NCBI GenBank assembly: GCA_914767715.1
Contig: OU612066.1
Location: 13,273,001-13,337,000, forward strand
From: Membranipora membranacea
Lineage: Eukaryota; Bryozoa; Gymnolaemata; Cheilostomatida; Membraniporidae
Length of the DNA: 64,000 nucleotides
Direction of reading: 5' to 3'
Shown: in pieces, positions 45,927 to 57,953 of the stretch
Numbering within the stretch: the stretch's first letter is position 1
Layout: every line of letters starts with the position of its first letter
Position numbers and translations under genes: made by a program
The notes under the pieces: model-generated
The model's database searches: none
The model's input: the letters and a program-made list of their open reading frames with translations, nothing else
What the model was told of the DNA's origin: nothing

Positions 45927-47265
45927 ATGCTTTTTTTCCGGCCAGATCAAAAAATAGATTTGCTTCTAACTAACCTCATAAGGAGGAGCAACTCCTGCTC
46001 ATCTCGAATCTGCAGACCGTTTATCTCTGCGGCTTTTCGTTCTCCGTTAGCGTCCGTTTTAATTAGGGCCACTTTTGCTATAAAATAACATGCCAAACGG
46101 CAGCATCGAAAAATTAAATCTCTGTTGGATTCTTATCAAACTCCGACCAGTTCAAGCTCCTATAGCCCTCATTCAACACGCCGAATATTGGAATCCCCGG
46201 ATTAACAGGGGGGTCACAACGCTGACTTGAAGATCCAAAAATTATACCAAGGGAGAGTATCATGCGTTTTTTTCGGTCAGATCAAAAAAATGATTTGCTT
46301 CTAACTAACCTCATAAGGAGCAGCAACTCCTGCTCATCTCGAATCTGCAGACCGTTTGGCTCTGCGGCTTTTTGTTCTCCGTCAGCGTCCGTTTTAATTA
46401 GGGCCACTTTTGCTATAAAAAAACATCCAAATGGCAGCATCGAAAAATTAAATCTCTGTTGGATTCTTATCAAACTCCGACCAGTTCAAGCTCTTATTGC
46501 CCTCATTCAACACGCCGAATATTGGAATCCTCGGATTAACAGGGGGGTCACAACGCTGACTTGAAAATCCAAAAATGATACCAAGGGAGGGTATCATGCT
46601 TTTTTTTCGGCCAGATCAAAAAATAGATTTGCTTCTAACTAACCTCATAAGGAGGAGCAACTCCTGCTCATCTCGAATCTGCAGACCGTTTATCTCTGCG
46701 GCTTTTCGTTCTCCGTCAGCGTCCGTTTTAAATAGGGCCACTTTTGCTATAAAAAAACATGCCAAACGGCAGCATCGAAAAATTAAATCTCTGTTGGATT
46801 CTTATCAAACTCCGACCAGTTCAAGCTCTTATTGCCCTCATTCAACACGCCGAATATTGGAATCCTCGGATTAACAGGGGGGTCACAAAGCTGACTTGAA
46901 AATCCAAAAATGATACCAAGGGAGGGTATCATGCTTTTTTTTCGGCCAGATCAAAAAATAGATTTGCTTCTAACTAACCTCATAAGGAGGAGCAACTCCT
47001 GCTCATCTCGAATCTGCAGACCGTTTATCTCTGCGGCTTTTCGTTCTCCGTTAGCGTCCGTTTTAATTAGGGCCACTTTTGCTATAAAATAACATGCCAA
47101 ACGGCAGCATCGAAAAATTAAATCTCTGTTGGATTCTTATCAAACTCCGACCAGTTCAAGCTCTTATTGCCCTCATTCAACACGCCGAATATTGGAATCC
47201 TCGGATTAACAGGGGGGTCACAACGCTGACTTGAAAATCCAAAAATTATACCAAGGGAGGGTATC
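45258..47265 (+). repeat. Three-monomer tandem duplication (1004 bp), two copies
   Basis: 45258-46261 and 46262-47265 match in order: GGTCAGATC with CATCCAAATGGC; TTTAAATAGGG; then TTTATCTCTGCGG with CTATAAAATAACATG. One difference is AAAAAATTGATTTG against AAAAAAATGATTTG near 45286/46290. The end of the third monomer differs: 45927 ends like 43250 (CTCCTATAGCC), while 46931 ends like the consensus. That marks the exchange point. Confidence 0.9.
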
Positions 47266-50200
47266 ATGCTTTTTTTTCGGCCAGATCAAAAAATAGATTT
47301 GCTTCTAACTAACCTCATAAGGAGGAGCAACTCCTGCTCATCTCGAATCTGCAGACGGTTTGGCTCTCCGGCTTTTCGTTCTCCGTCAGCGTCCCTTTTA
47401 ATTAGGGCCACTTTTGCCATAAAAAAAACATGCCAAACGGCAGCATCGAAAAATTAAATCTCTGTTGGATTCTTATCAAACTCCGACCAGTTCAAGCTCT
47501 TATTGCCCTCATTCAACACGCAGAATATTGGAATCCTCGGATTAACAGGGGGGTCACAACGCTGACTTGAAAATCCAAAAATTATACCAAGGGAGGGTAT
47601 CATGCTTTTTTTCGGCCAGATCAAAAAATAGATTTGCCTCTAACTAACCTCATAAGGAGGAGCAACTCCTGCTCATCTCGAATCTGCAGACCGTTTGGCT
47701 CTGCGGCTTTTCGTTCTCCGTCAGCGTCCGTATTAATTAGGGCCACTTTTGCTATAAAAAAACATACCAAACGGCAGCATCGAACATTTAAATCTCTGTT
47801 GGATTCTTATCAAACTCCAACCAGTACAAGCTCTTATTGCCCTCATTCAACACGCCGAATATTGGAATCCTCGGATTAACAGGAGGGTCACAACGCTGAC
47901 TTGAAAATCCAAAAATTATACCAAGTGAGGGTATCATGCTTTTTTTCGGCCAGATCAAAAAATAGATTTGCTTCTTACTAACCTCATAAGGAGGAGCAAC
48001 TCCTGCTCATCTCGAATCTGCAGACCGTTTGGCTCTGCGGCTTTTCGTTCTCCGTCAGCGTCCGTTTTAATTAGGGCCACTTTTGCTATAAAAAAACATG
48101 CCAAACGGCAGCATCGAAAAATTAAATCTCTGTTGGATTCTTATCAAACTCCGACCAGTTCAAGCTCTTATTGCCCTCATTCAACACGCCGAATATTGGA
48201 ATCCTCGGATTAACAGGGGGGTCACAACGCTGACTTGAAAATCCAAAAATTATACCAAGGGAGGGTATCATGCTTTTTTTTCGGCCAGATCAAAAAATAG
48301 ATTTGCTTCTAACTAACCTCATAAGGAGGAGCAACTCCTGCTCATCTCGAATCTGCAGACCGTTTATCTCTGCGGCTTTTCGTTCTCCGTCAGCGTCCGT
48401 TTTAATAAGGGCCACTTTTGCTATAAAAAAACATGCCAAACGGCAGCATCGAAAAATTAAATCTCTGTTGGATTCTTATCAAATTCTGACCAGTTCAAGC
48501 TCTTATTGCCCTCATTCGACACGCGAATATTGGAATCCTCGGATTAACAGGGGGGTCACAACGCTGACTTGAAAATCCGAAAATGATACCAAGGGAGGGT
48601 ATCATGTTTTTTTTTCGGCCAGATCAAAAAATAGATTTGCTTCTAACTAACCTCATAAGGAGGAGCAACTCCTGCTCATCTCGATTCTGCAGACCGTTTG
48701 GCTCTGCGGCTTTTTGTTCTCCGTCAGCGTCCGTTTTAATTAGGGCCACTTTTGCTATAAAAAAACATGCCAAACGGCAGCATCGAAAAATTAAATCTCT
48801 GTTGAATTCTTATCAAACTCTGACCAGTTCAAGCTCTTATTGCCCTCATTCAACACGCCGAATATTGGAATCCTCGGATTAACAGGGGGGTCACAACGCT
48901 GATTTGAAAATAATATACCAAGGGAGGGTATCATGCTTTTTTTTCGGCCAGATCAAAAAATAGATTTGCTTCTAACTAACCTCATAAGGAGGAGCAACTC
49001 CTGCTCATCTCGAATCTGCAGACCGTTTATCTCTGCGGCTTTTCGTTCTCCGTTAGCGTCCGTTTTAATTAGGGCCACTTTTGCTATAAAATAACATGCC
49101 AAACGGCAGCATCGAAAAATTAAATCTCTGTTGGATTCTTATCAAACTCCGACCAGTTCAAGCTCTTATTGCCCTCATTCAACACGCCGAATATTGGGAT
49201 CCTCGGATTAACAGGGGGGTCACAACGCTGACTTGAAAATCCAAAAATTATACCAAGGGAGGGTATCATGCTTTTTTTTCGGCCAGATCAAAAAATAGAT
49301 TTGCTTCTAACTAACCTCATAAGGAGGAGCAACTCCTGCTCATCTCGAATCTGCAGACGGTTTGGCTCTCCGGCTTTTCGTTCTCCATCAGCGTCCCTTT
49401 TAATTAGGGCCACTTTTGCCATAAAAAAAACATGCCAAACGGCAGCATCGAAAAATTAAATCTCTGTTGGATTCTTATCAAACTCCGACCAGTTCAAGCT
49501 CTTATTGCCCTCATTCAACACGCAGAATATTGGAATCCTCGGATTAACAGGGGGGTCACAACGCTGACTTGAAAATCCAAAAATTATACCAAGGGAGGGT
49601 ATCATGCTTTTTTTCGGCCAGATCAAAAAATAGATTTGCCTCTAACTAACCTCATAAGGAGGAGCAACTCCTGCTCATCTCGAATCTGCAGACCGTTTGG
49701 CTCTGCGGCTTTTCGTTCTCCGTCAGCGTCCGTATTAATTAGGGCCACTTTTGCTATAAAAAAACATACCAAACGGCAGCATCGAACAATTAAATCTCTG
49801 TTGGATTCTTATCAAACTCCAACCAGTACAAGCTCTTATTGCCCTCATTCAACACGCCGAATATTGGAATCCTCGGATTAACAGGAGGGTCACAACGCTG
49901 ACTTGAAAATCCAAAAATTATACCAAGTGAGGGTATCATGCTTTTTTTCGGCCAGATCAAAAAATAGATTTGCTTCTTACTAACCTCATAAGGAGGAGCA
50001 ACTCCTGCTCATCTCGAATCTGCAGACCGTTTGGCTCTGCGGCTTTTCGTTCTCCGTCAGCGTCCGTTTTAATTAGGGCCACTTTTGCTATAAAAAAACA
50101 TGCCAAACGGCAGCATCGAAAAATTAAATCTCTGTTGGATTCTTATCAAACTCCGACCAGTTCAAGCTCTTATTGCCCTCATTCAACACGCCGAATATTG

Positions 50201-51269
50201 GAATCCTCGGATTAACAGGGGGGTCACAACGCTGACTTGAAAATCCAAAAATTATACCAAGGGAGGGTATCATGCTTTTTTTTCGGCCAGATCAAAAAAT
50301 AGATTTGCTTCTAACTAACCTCATGAGGAGGAGCAACTCCTGCTCATCTCGAATCTGCAGACCGTTTATCTCCGCGGCTTTTCGTTCTCCGTCAGCGTCC
50401 GTTTTAATAAGGGCCACTTTTGCTATAAAAAAACATGCCAAACGGCAGCATCGAAAAATTAAATCTCTGTTGGATTCTTATCAAATTCCGACCAGTTCAA
50501 GCTCTTATTGCCCTCATTCGACACGCGAATATTGGAATCCTCGGATTAACAGGGGGGTCACAACGCTGACTTGAAAATCCGAAAATGATACCAAGGGAGG
50601 GTATCATGTTTTTTTTTCGGCCAGATCAAAAAATAGATTTGCTTCTAACTAACCTCATCAGGAGGAGCAACTCCTGCTCATCTCGATTCTGCAGACCGTT
50701 TGGCTCTGCGGCTTTTTGTTCTCCGTCAGCGTCCGTTTTAATTAGGGCCACTTTTGCTATAAAAAAACATGCCAAACGGCAGCATCGAAAAATTAAATCT
50801 CTGTTGGATTCTTATCAAACTCTGACCAGTTCAAGCTCTTATTGCCCTCATTCAACACGCCGAATATTGGAATCCTCGGATTAACAGGGGGGTCACAACG
50901 CTGATTTGAAAATAATATACCAAGGGAGGGTATCATGCTTTTTTTCGGCCAGATCAAAATATAGATTTGCTTCTAACTAACCTCATAAGGAGGAGCAACT
51001 CCTGCTCATCTCGAATCTGCAGACCGTTTATCTCTGCGGCTTTTCGTTCTCCGTCAGCGTCCGTTTTAATTAGGGCCACTTTTGCAATAAAAAAACATGC
51101 CAAACGGCAGCATCGAAAAATTAAATCTCTGTTGGATTCTTATCAAACTCCGACCAGTTCAAGCTCTTATTGCCCTCATTCAACACGCCGAATATTGGAA
51201 TCCTCGGATTAACAGGGGGGTCACAACGCTGACTTGAAAATCCAAAAATTATACCAAGGGAGGGTATCA
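47266..51269 (+). repeat. Six-monomer tandem duplication (2002 bp), two copies
   Basis: 47266-49267 and 49268-51269 match at offset 2002. Both are copies of the first five monomers of the 40914 series, including the 6-bp deletion (48901-48919, 50903-50921). They differ in the sixth monomer: 48933 has CTATAAAATAACATG, as in 46931, while 50935 has CAATAAAAAAAC, as in 42581. So the first copy is a recombinant between two series. Confidence 0.92.
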
Positions 51270-51603
51270 TGCTTTTTTTTCGGCCAGATCAAAAAATAGA
51301 TTTGCTTCTTACTAACCTCATAACGAGGAGCAACTCCTGCTCATCTCGAATCTGCAGACCGTTTGGCTCTCCGGCTTTTCGTTCTCCGTCAGCGTCCGTT
51401 TTAATTAGGGCCACTTTTGCTATAAAAAAACATGCCAAACGGCAGCATCGAATACCTAAATCTCTGTTGGATTCTTAACAACCTCCGACCAGTTCAAGCT
51501 CTTATTGCCCTCATTCAACACGCCGAATATTTGAATCCTCGGATTAACAGGGGGGTCACAACGCTGACTTGAAAATCCAAAAATTATACCAAGGGAGGGT
51601 ATC

Positions 51604-53276
51604 ATGCTTTTTTTTCGGCCAGATCAAAAAATAGATTTGCTTCTAACTAACCTCATAAGGAGGAGCAACTCCTGCTCATCTCGAATCTGCAGACCGTTTG
51701 GCTCTGCGGCTTTTTGTTCTCCGTCAGCGTCCGTTTTAATTAGGGCCACTTTTGCTATAAAAAAACATCCAAACGGCAGCATCGAAAAATTAAATCTCTG
51801 TTGGATTCTTATCAAACTCCGACCAGTTCAAGCTCTTATTGCCCTCATTCAACACGCCGAATATTGGAATCCTCGGATTAACAGGGGGGTCACAACGCTA
51901 ACTTGAAAATCCAAAAATTATACCAATGGAGGGTATCATGCTTTTTTTTCGGCCAGATCAAAAAATAGATTTGCTTCTAACTAACCTCATTAGGAGGAGC
52001 AACTCCTGCTCATCTCGAATCTGCAGACCGTTTGGCTCTGCGGCTTTTTGTTCTCCGTCAGCGTCCGTTTTAATTAGGGCCACTTTTGCTATAAAAAAAC
52101 ATGCCAAACGGCAGCATCGGAAAATTAAATCTCTGTTGGATACTTATCAAACTCCGACCAGTTCAAGCTCTTATTGCCCTCATTCAACACGCCGAATATT
52201 TGAATCCTCGGATTAACAGGGGGGTCACAACGCTGACTTGAAAATCCAAAAATTATACCAATGGAGGGTATCATGCTTTTTTTTCGGCCGGATCAAAAAA
52301 TAGATTTGCTTTTAACTAACCTCAGAAGGAGGAGCAACTCCTGCTCATCTCGAATCTGCAGACCGTTTGGCTCTGCGGCTTTTCGTTCTCCGTCAGCGTC
52401 CGTTTTAATTAGGGCCACTTTTGCTATAAAAAAACATGCCAAACGGCAGCATCGAAAAATTAAATCTCTGTTGAATTCTTATCAAACTCCGACCAGTTCA
52501 AGCTCTTATTGCCCTCATTCAACACGCCGAATATTTGAATCCTCGGATTAACAGGGGGGTCACAACGCTGACTTGAAAATCCAAATATTATACCAAGGGA
52601 GGGTATCATGCTTTTCTTTCGGCCAGATCAAAAAATAGATTTGCTTCTAACTAACCTCATAAGGAGGAGCAACTCCTGCTCATCTCGATCTGCAGACCGC
52701 TTAGCTCTGCGGCTTTTCGTTCTCCGTCAGCGTCCGTTTTAATTAGCGCCACTTTTGCTATAAAAAAACATGCCAAACGGCAGCATCGAAAAATTAAATC
52801 TCCGTTGGATTCTTATCAAACTCCGACCAGTTCAAGGTCTTATTGCCCTCATTCAACACGCCGAATATTGGAATCCTCGGATTAACAGGGGGGTCACAAA
52901 GCTGACTTGAAAATCCAAAAATCATACCAAGGGAGGGTATCATGCTTTTCTTTCGGCCAGATCAAAAAATAGATTTGCTTCTAACTAACCTCATAAGGAG
53001 GAGCAACTCCTGCGCATGTCGAATCTGCAGACCGTTTGGCTCTGCGGCTTTTCGTTCTCCGTCAGCGTCCGCTTTAATTAGGGCCACTTTTGCTATAAAA
53101 AAACATGCCAAATGGCAGCATCGAAAAATTGAATCTCTGTTGGATTCTTATCAAACTCCGACCAGTTCAAGCTCTTATTGCCCTCATTCAACACGCCGAA
53201 TATTGGAATCCTCGGATTAACAGGGGGGTCACAACGCTGACTTGAAAATCCAAAAATTATACCAAGGGAGGGTATC
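51604..53276 (+). repeat. Five-monomer block, first copy (also at 56282)
   Basis: Matches 56282-57953 at offset 4678, then 4677 after a one-base loss at CATGCTAACGG (57116). Markers: CATCCAAACGGC; CAATGGAGGG leaders before 51938 and 52273; CATTAGGAGG; CCTCAGAAGG; and the CTCGATCTGC frameshifted monomer. The last three monomers match 38570-39573. Confidence 0.88.
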
Positions 53277-53611
53277 ATGCTTTTTTTTCGGCCAGATCAA
53301 AAAATAGATTTGCTTCTAACTAACCTCATAAGGAGGAGCAACTCCTGCTCATCTCGAATCTGCAGACCGTTTGGCTCTGCGGCTTTTGGTTCTCCGTCAG
53401 CGTCCGTTTGAATTAGGGCCACTTTTGCTATAAAAAAAACATGCCAAACGGTAGCATCGAAAAATTAAATCTCTGTTGGATTCTTATCAAACTCCGACCA
53501 GTTCAAGCTCTTATTGCCCTCTTTCAACACGCCGAATATTTGAATCCTCGGATTAACAGGGGGGTCACAACGCTGACTTGAAAATCCAAAAATTATACCA
53601 AGTGAGGGTAT

Positions 53612-56281
53612 CATGCTTTTTTCGGCCAGATCAAAAAATAGATTTGCTTCTTACTAACCTCATAAGGAGGAGCAACTCCTGCTCATCTCGAATCTGCAGA
53701 CCGTTTGGCTCTGCGGCTTTTCGTTCTCCGTCAGCGTCCGTTTTACTTAGGGCCACTTTTGCTATAAAAAAACATGCCAAACGGCAGCATCGAAAAATTA
53801 AATCTCTGTTGGATTCTTATCAAACTCCGACCAGTTCAAGCTCTTATTGCCCTCATTCAACACGCCGAATATTGGAATCCTCGGATTAACAGGGGGGTCA
53901 CAACGCTGACTTGAAAATCCAAAAATTATACCAAGGGAGGGTATCATGCTTTTTTTTCGGCCAGATCAAAAAATAGATTTGCTTCTAACTAACCTCATAA
54001 GGAGGAGCAACTCCTGCTCATCTCGAATCTGCAGACCGTTTATCTCTGCGGCTTTTCGTTCTCCGTCAGCGTCCGTTTTAATAAAGGCCACTTTTGCTAT
54101 AAAAAAACATGCCAAACGGCAGCATCGAAAAATTAAATCTCTGTTGGATTCTTATCAAATTCCGACCAGTTCAAGCTCTTATTGCCCTCATTCGACACGC
54201 GAATATTGGAATCCTCGGATTAACAGGGGGGTCACAACGCTGACTTGAAAATCCGAAAATGATACCAAGGGAGGGTATCATGTTTTTTTTTCGGCCAGAT
54301 CAAAAAATAGATTTGCTTCTAACAAACCTCATAAGGAGGAGCAACTCCTGCTCATCTCGATTCTGCAGACCGTTTGGCTCTGCGGCTTTTTGTTCTCCGT
54401 CAGCGTCCGTTTTAATTAGGGCCACTTTTGCTATAAAAAAACATGCCAAACGGCAGCATCGAAAAATTAAATCTCTGTTGGATTCTTATCAAACTCTGAC
54501 CAGTTCAAGCTCTTATTGCCCTCATTCAACACGCCGAATATTGGAATCCTCGGATTAACAGGGGGGTCACAACGCTGATTTGAAAATAATATACCAAGGG
54601 AGGGTATCATGCTTTTTTTCGGCCAGATCAAAATATAGATTTGCTTCTAACTAACCTCATAAGGAGGAGCAACTCCTGCTCATCTCGAATCTGCAGACCG
54701 TTTATCTCTGCGGCTTTTCGTTCTCCGTCAGCGTCCGTTTTAATTAGGGCCACTTTTGCAATAAAAAAACATGCCAAACGGCAGCATCGAAAAATTAAAT
54801 CTCTGTTGGATTCTTATCAAACTCCGACCAGTTCAAGCTCTTATTGCCCTCATTCAACACGCCGAATATTGGAATCCTCGGATTAACAGGGGGGTCACAA
54901 CGCTGACTTGAAAATCCAAAAATTATACCAAGGGAGGGTATCATGCTTTTTTTTCGGCCAGATCAAAAAATAGATTTGCTTCTTACTAACCTCATAAGGA
55001 GGAGCAACTCCTGCTCATCTCGAATCTGCAGACCGTTTGGCTCTGCGGCTTTTCGTTCTCCGTCAGCGTCCGTTTTAATTAGGGCCACTTTTGCTATAAA
55101 AAAACATGCCAAACGGCAGCATCGAATACCTAAATCTCTGTTGGATTCTTATCAACCTCCGACCAGTTCAAGCTCTTATTGCCCTCATTCAACACGCCGA
55201 ATATTTGAATCCTCGGATTAACAGGGGGGTCACAACGCTGACTTGAAAATCCAAAAATTATACCAAGGGAGGGTATCATGCTTTTTTTTCGGCCAGATCA
55301 AAAAATAGATTTGCTTCTAACTAACCTCATAAGGAGGAGCAACTCCTGCTAATCTCGAATCTGCAGACCGTTTATCTCTGCGGCTTTTCGTTCTCCGTCA
55401 GCGTCCGTTTTAATTAGGGCCACTTTTGCTATAAAAAAACATGCCAAACGGCAGCATCGAAAAATTAAATCTCTGTTGGATACTTATCAAACTCCGACCA
55501 GTTCAAGCTCCTATAGCCCTCATTCAACACGCCGAATATTGGAATCCCCGGATTAACAGGGGGGTCACAACGCTGACTTGAAGATCCAAAAATTATACCA
55601 AGGGAGAGTATCATGCGTTTTTTTCGGTCAGATCAAAAAATTGATTTGCTTCTAACTAACCTCATAAGGAGCAGCAACTCCTGCTCATCTCGAATCTGCA
55701 GACCGTTTGGCTCTGCGGCTTTTTGTTCTCCGTCAGCGTCCGTTTTAATTAGGGCCACTTTTGCTATAAAAAAACATCCAAATGGCAGCATCGAAAAATT
55801 AAATCTCTGTTGGATTCTTATCAAACTCCGACCAGTTCAAGCTCTTATTGCCCTCATTCAACACGCCGAATATTGGAATCCTCGGATTAACAGGGGGGTC
55901 ACAACGCTGACTTGAAAATCCAAAAATTATACCAAGGGAGGGTATCATGCTTTTTTTTCGGCCAGATCAAAAAATAGATTTGCTTCTAACTAACCTCATA
56001 AGGAGGAGCAACTCCTGCTCATCCCGAATCTGCAGACCGTTTATCTCTGCGGCTTTTCGTTCTCCGTCAGCGTCCGTTTTAAATAGGGCCACTTTTGCTA
56101 TAAAAAAACATGCCAAACGGCAGCATCGAAAAATTAAATCTCTGTTGGATTCTTATCAAACTCCGACCAGTTCAAGCTCTTATTGCCCTCATTCAACACG
56201 CCGAATATTGGAATCCTCGGATTAACAGGGGGGTCACAAAGCTGACTTGAAAATCCAAAAATGATACCAAGGGAGGGTATC
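53612..56281 (+). repeat. Right-arm HOR series, partial copy (offset 12028)
   Basis: Corresponds to 41584-44253: CTTCTTACTAACC, CGACACGCGAATATT, the 6-bp deletion (54577-54595), CAATAAAAAAAC, CGAATACCTAAATC, CTCCTATAGCC, GGTCAGATC and TTTAAATAGGG, all in order. Monomer 53612 has a shorter T run (CATGCTTTTTTCGG) and CCGTTTTACTTAGGG. 54943 has reverted to CATAAGGAGG and CTCTGCGGC, where other copies have CATAACGAGG and CTCTCCGGC. This looks like a local conversion tract. Confidence 0.9.
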
Positions 56282-57953
56282 ATGCTTTTTTTTCGGCCAG
56301 ATCAAAAAATAGATTTGCTTCTAACTAACCTCATAAGGAGGAGCAACTCCTGCTCATCTCGAATCTGCAGACCGTTTGGCTCTGCGGCTTTTTGTTCTCC
56401 GTCAGCGTCCGTTTTAATTAGGGCCACTTTTGCTATAAAAAAACATCCAAACGGCAGCATCGAAAAATTAAATCTCTGTTGGATTCTTATCAAACTCCGA
56501 CCAGTTCAAGCTCTTATTGCCCTCATTCAACACGCCGAATATTGGAATCCTCGGATTAACAGGGGGGTCACAACGCTAACTTGAAAATCCAAAAATTATA
56601 CCAATGGAGGGTATCATGCTTTTTTTTCGGCCAGATCAAAAAATAGATTTGCTTCTAACTAACCTCATTAGGAGGAGCAACTCCTGCTCATCTCGAATCT
56701 GCAGACCGTTTGGCTCTGCGGCTTTTTGTTCTCCGTCAGCGTCCGTTTTAATTAGGGCCACTTTTGCTATAAAAAAACATGCCAAACGGCAGCATCGGAA
56801 AATCAAATCTCTGTTGGATACTTATCAAACTCCGACCAGTTCAAGCTCTTATTGCCCTCATTCAACACGGCGAATATTTGAATCCTCGGATTAACAGGGG
56901 GGTCACAACGCTGACTTGAAAATCCAAAAATTATACCAATGGAGGGTATCATGCTTTTTTTTCGGCCGGATCAAAAAATGGATTTGCTTTTAACTAACCT
57001 CAGAAGGAGGAGCAACTCCTGCTCATCTCGAATCTGCAGACCGTTTGGCTCTGCGGCTTTTCGTTCTCCGTCAGCGTCCGTTTTAATTAGGGCCACTTTT
57101 GCTATAAAAAAACATGCTAACGGCAGCATCGAAAAATTAAATCTCTGTTGGATTCTTATCAAACTCCGACCAGTTCAAGCTCTTATTGCCCTCATTCAAC
57201 ACGCCGAATATTTGAATCCTCGGATTAACAGGGGGGTCACAACGCTGACTTGAAAATCCAAATATTATACCAAGGGAGGGTATCATGCTTTTCTTTCGGC
57301 CAGATCAAAAAATAGATTTGCTTCTAACTAACCTCATAAGGAGGAGCAACTCCTGCTCATCTCGATCTGCAGACCGCTTAGCTCTGCGGCTTTTCGTTCT
57401 CCGTCAGCGTCCGTTTTAATTAGGGCCACTTTGGCTATAAAAAAACATGCCAAACGGCAGCATCGAAAAATTAAATCTCCGTTGGATTCTTATCAAACTC
57501 CGACCAGTTCAAGGTCTTATTGCCCTCATTCAACACGCCGAATATTGGAGTCCTCGGATTAACAGGGGGGTCACAAAGCTGACTTGAAAATCCAAAAATC
57601 ATACCAAGGGAGGGTATCATGCTTTTCTTTCGGCCAGATCAAAAAATAGATTTGTTTCTAACTAACCTCATAAGGAGGAGCAACTCCTGCGCATGTCAAA
57701 TCTGCAGACCGTTTGGCTCTGCGGCTTTTCGTTTTCCGTCAGCGTCCGCTTTAATTAGGGCCACTTTTGCTATAAAAAAACATGCCAAATGGCAGCATCG
57801 AAAAATTGAATCTCTGTTGGATTCTTATCAAACTCCGACCAGTTCAAGCTCTTATTGCCCTCATTCAACACGCCGAATATTGGAATCCTCGGATTAACAG
57901 GGGGGTTGCAACGCTGACTTGAAAATCCAAAAATTATACCAAGGGAGAGTATC
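56282..57953 (+). repeat. Five-monomer block, second copy
   Basis: Tandem-family copy of 51604-53276 with private changes: AAAAAATGGATTTGC (56975), CATGCTAACGG, TTTGGCTATAAAA (57431), ATTGGAGTCC (57544) and GTCAAATCTGC (57696). Confidence 0.88.
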
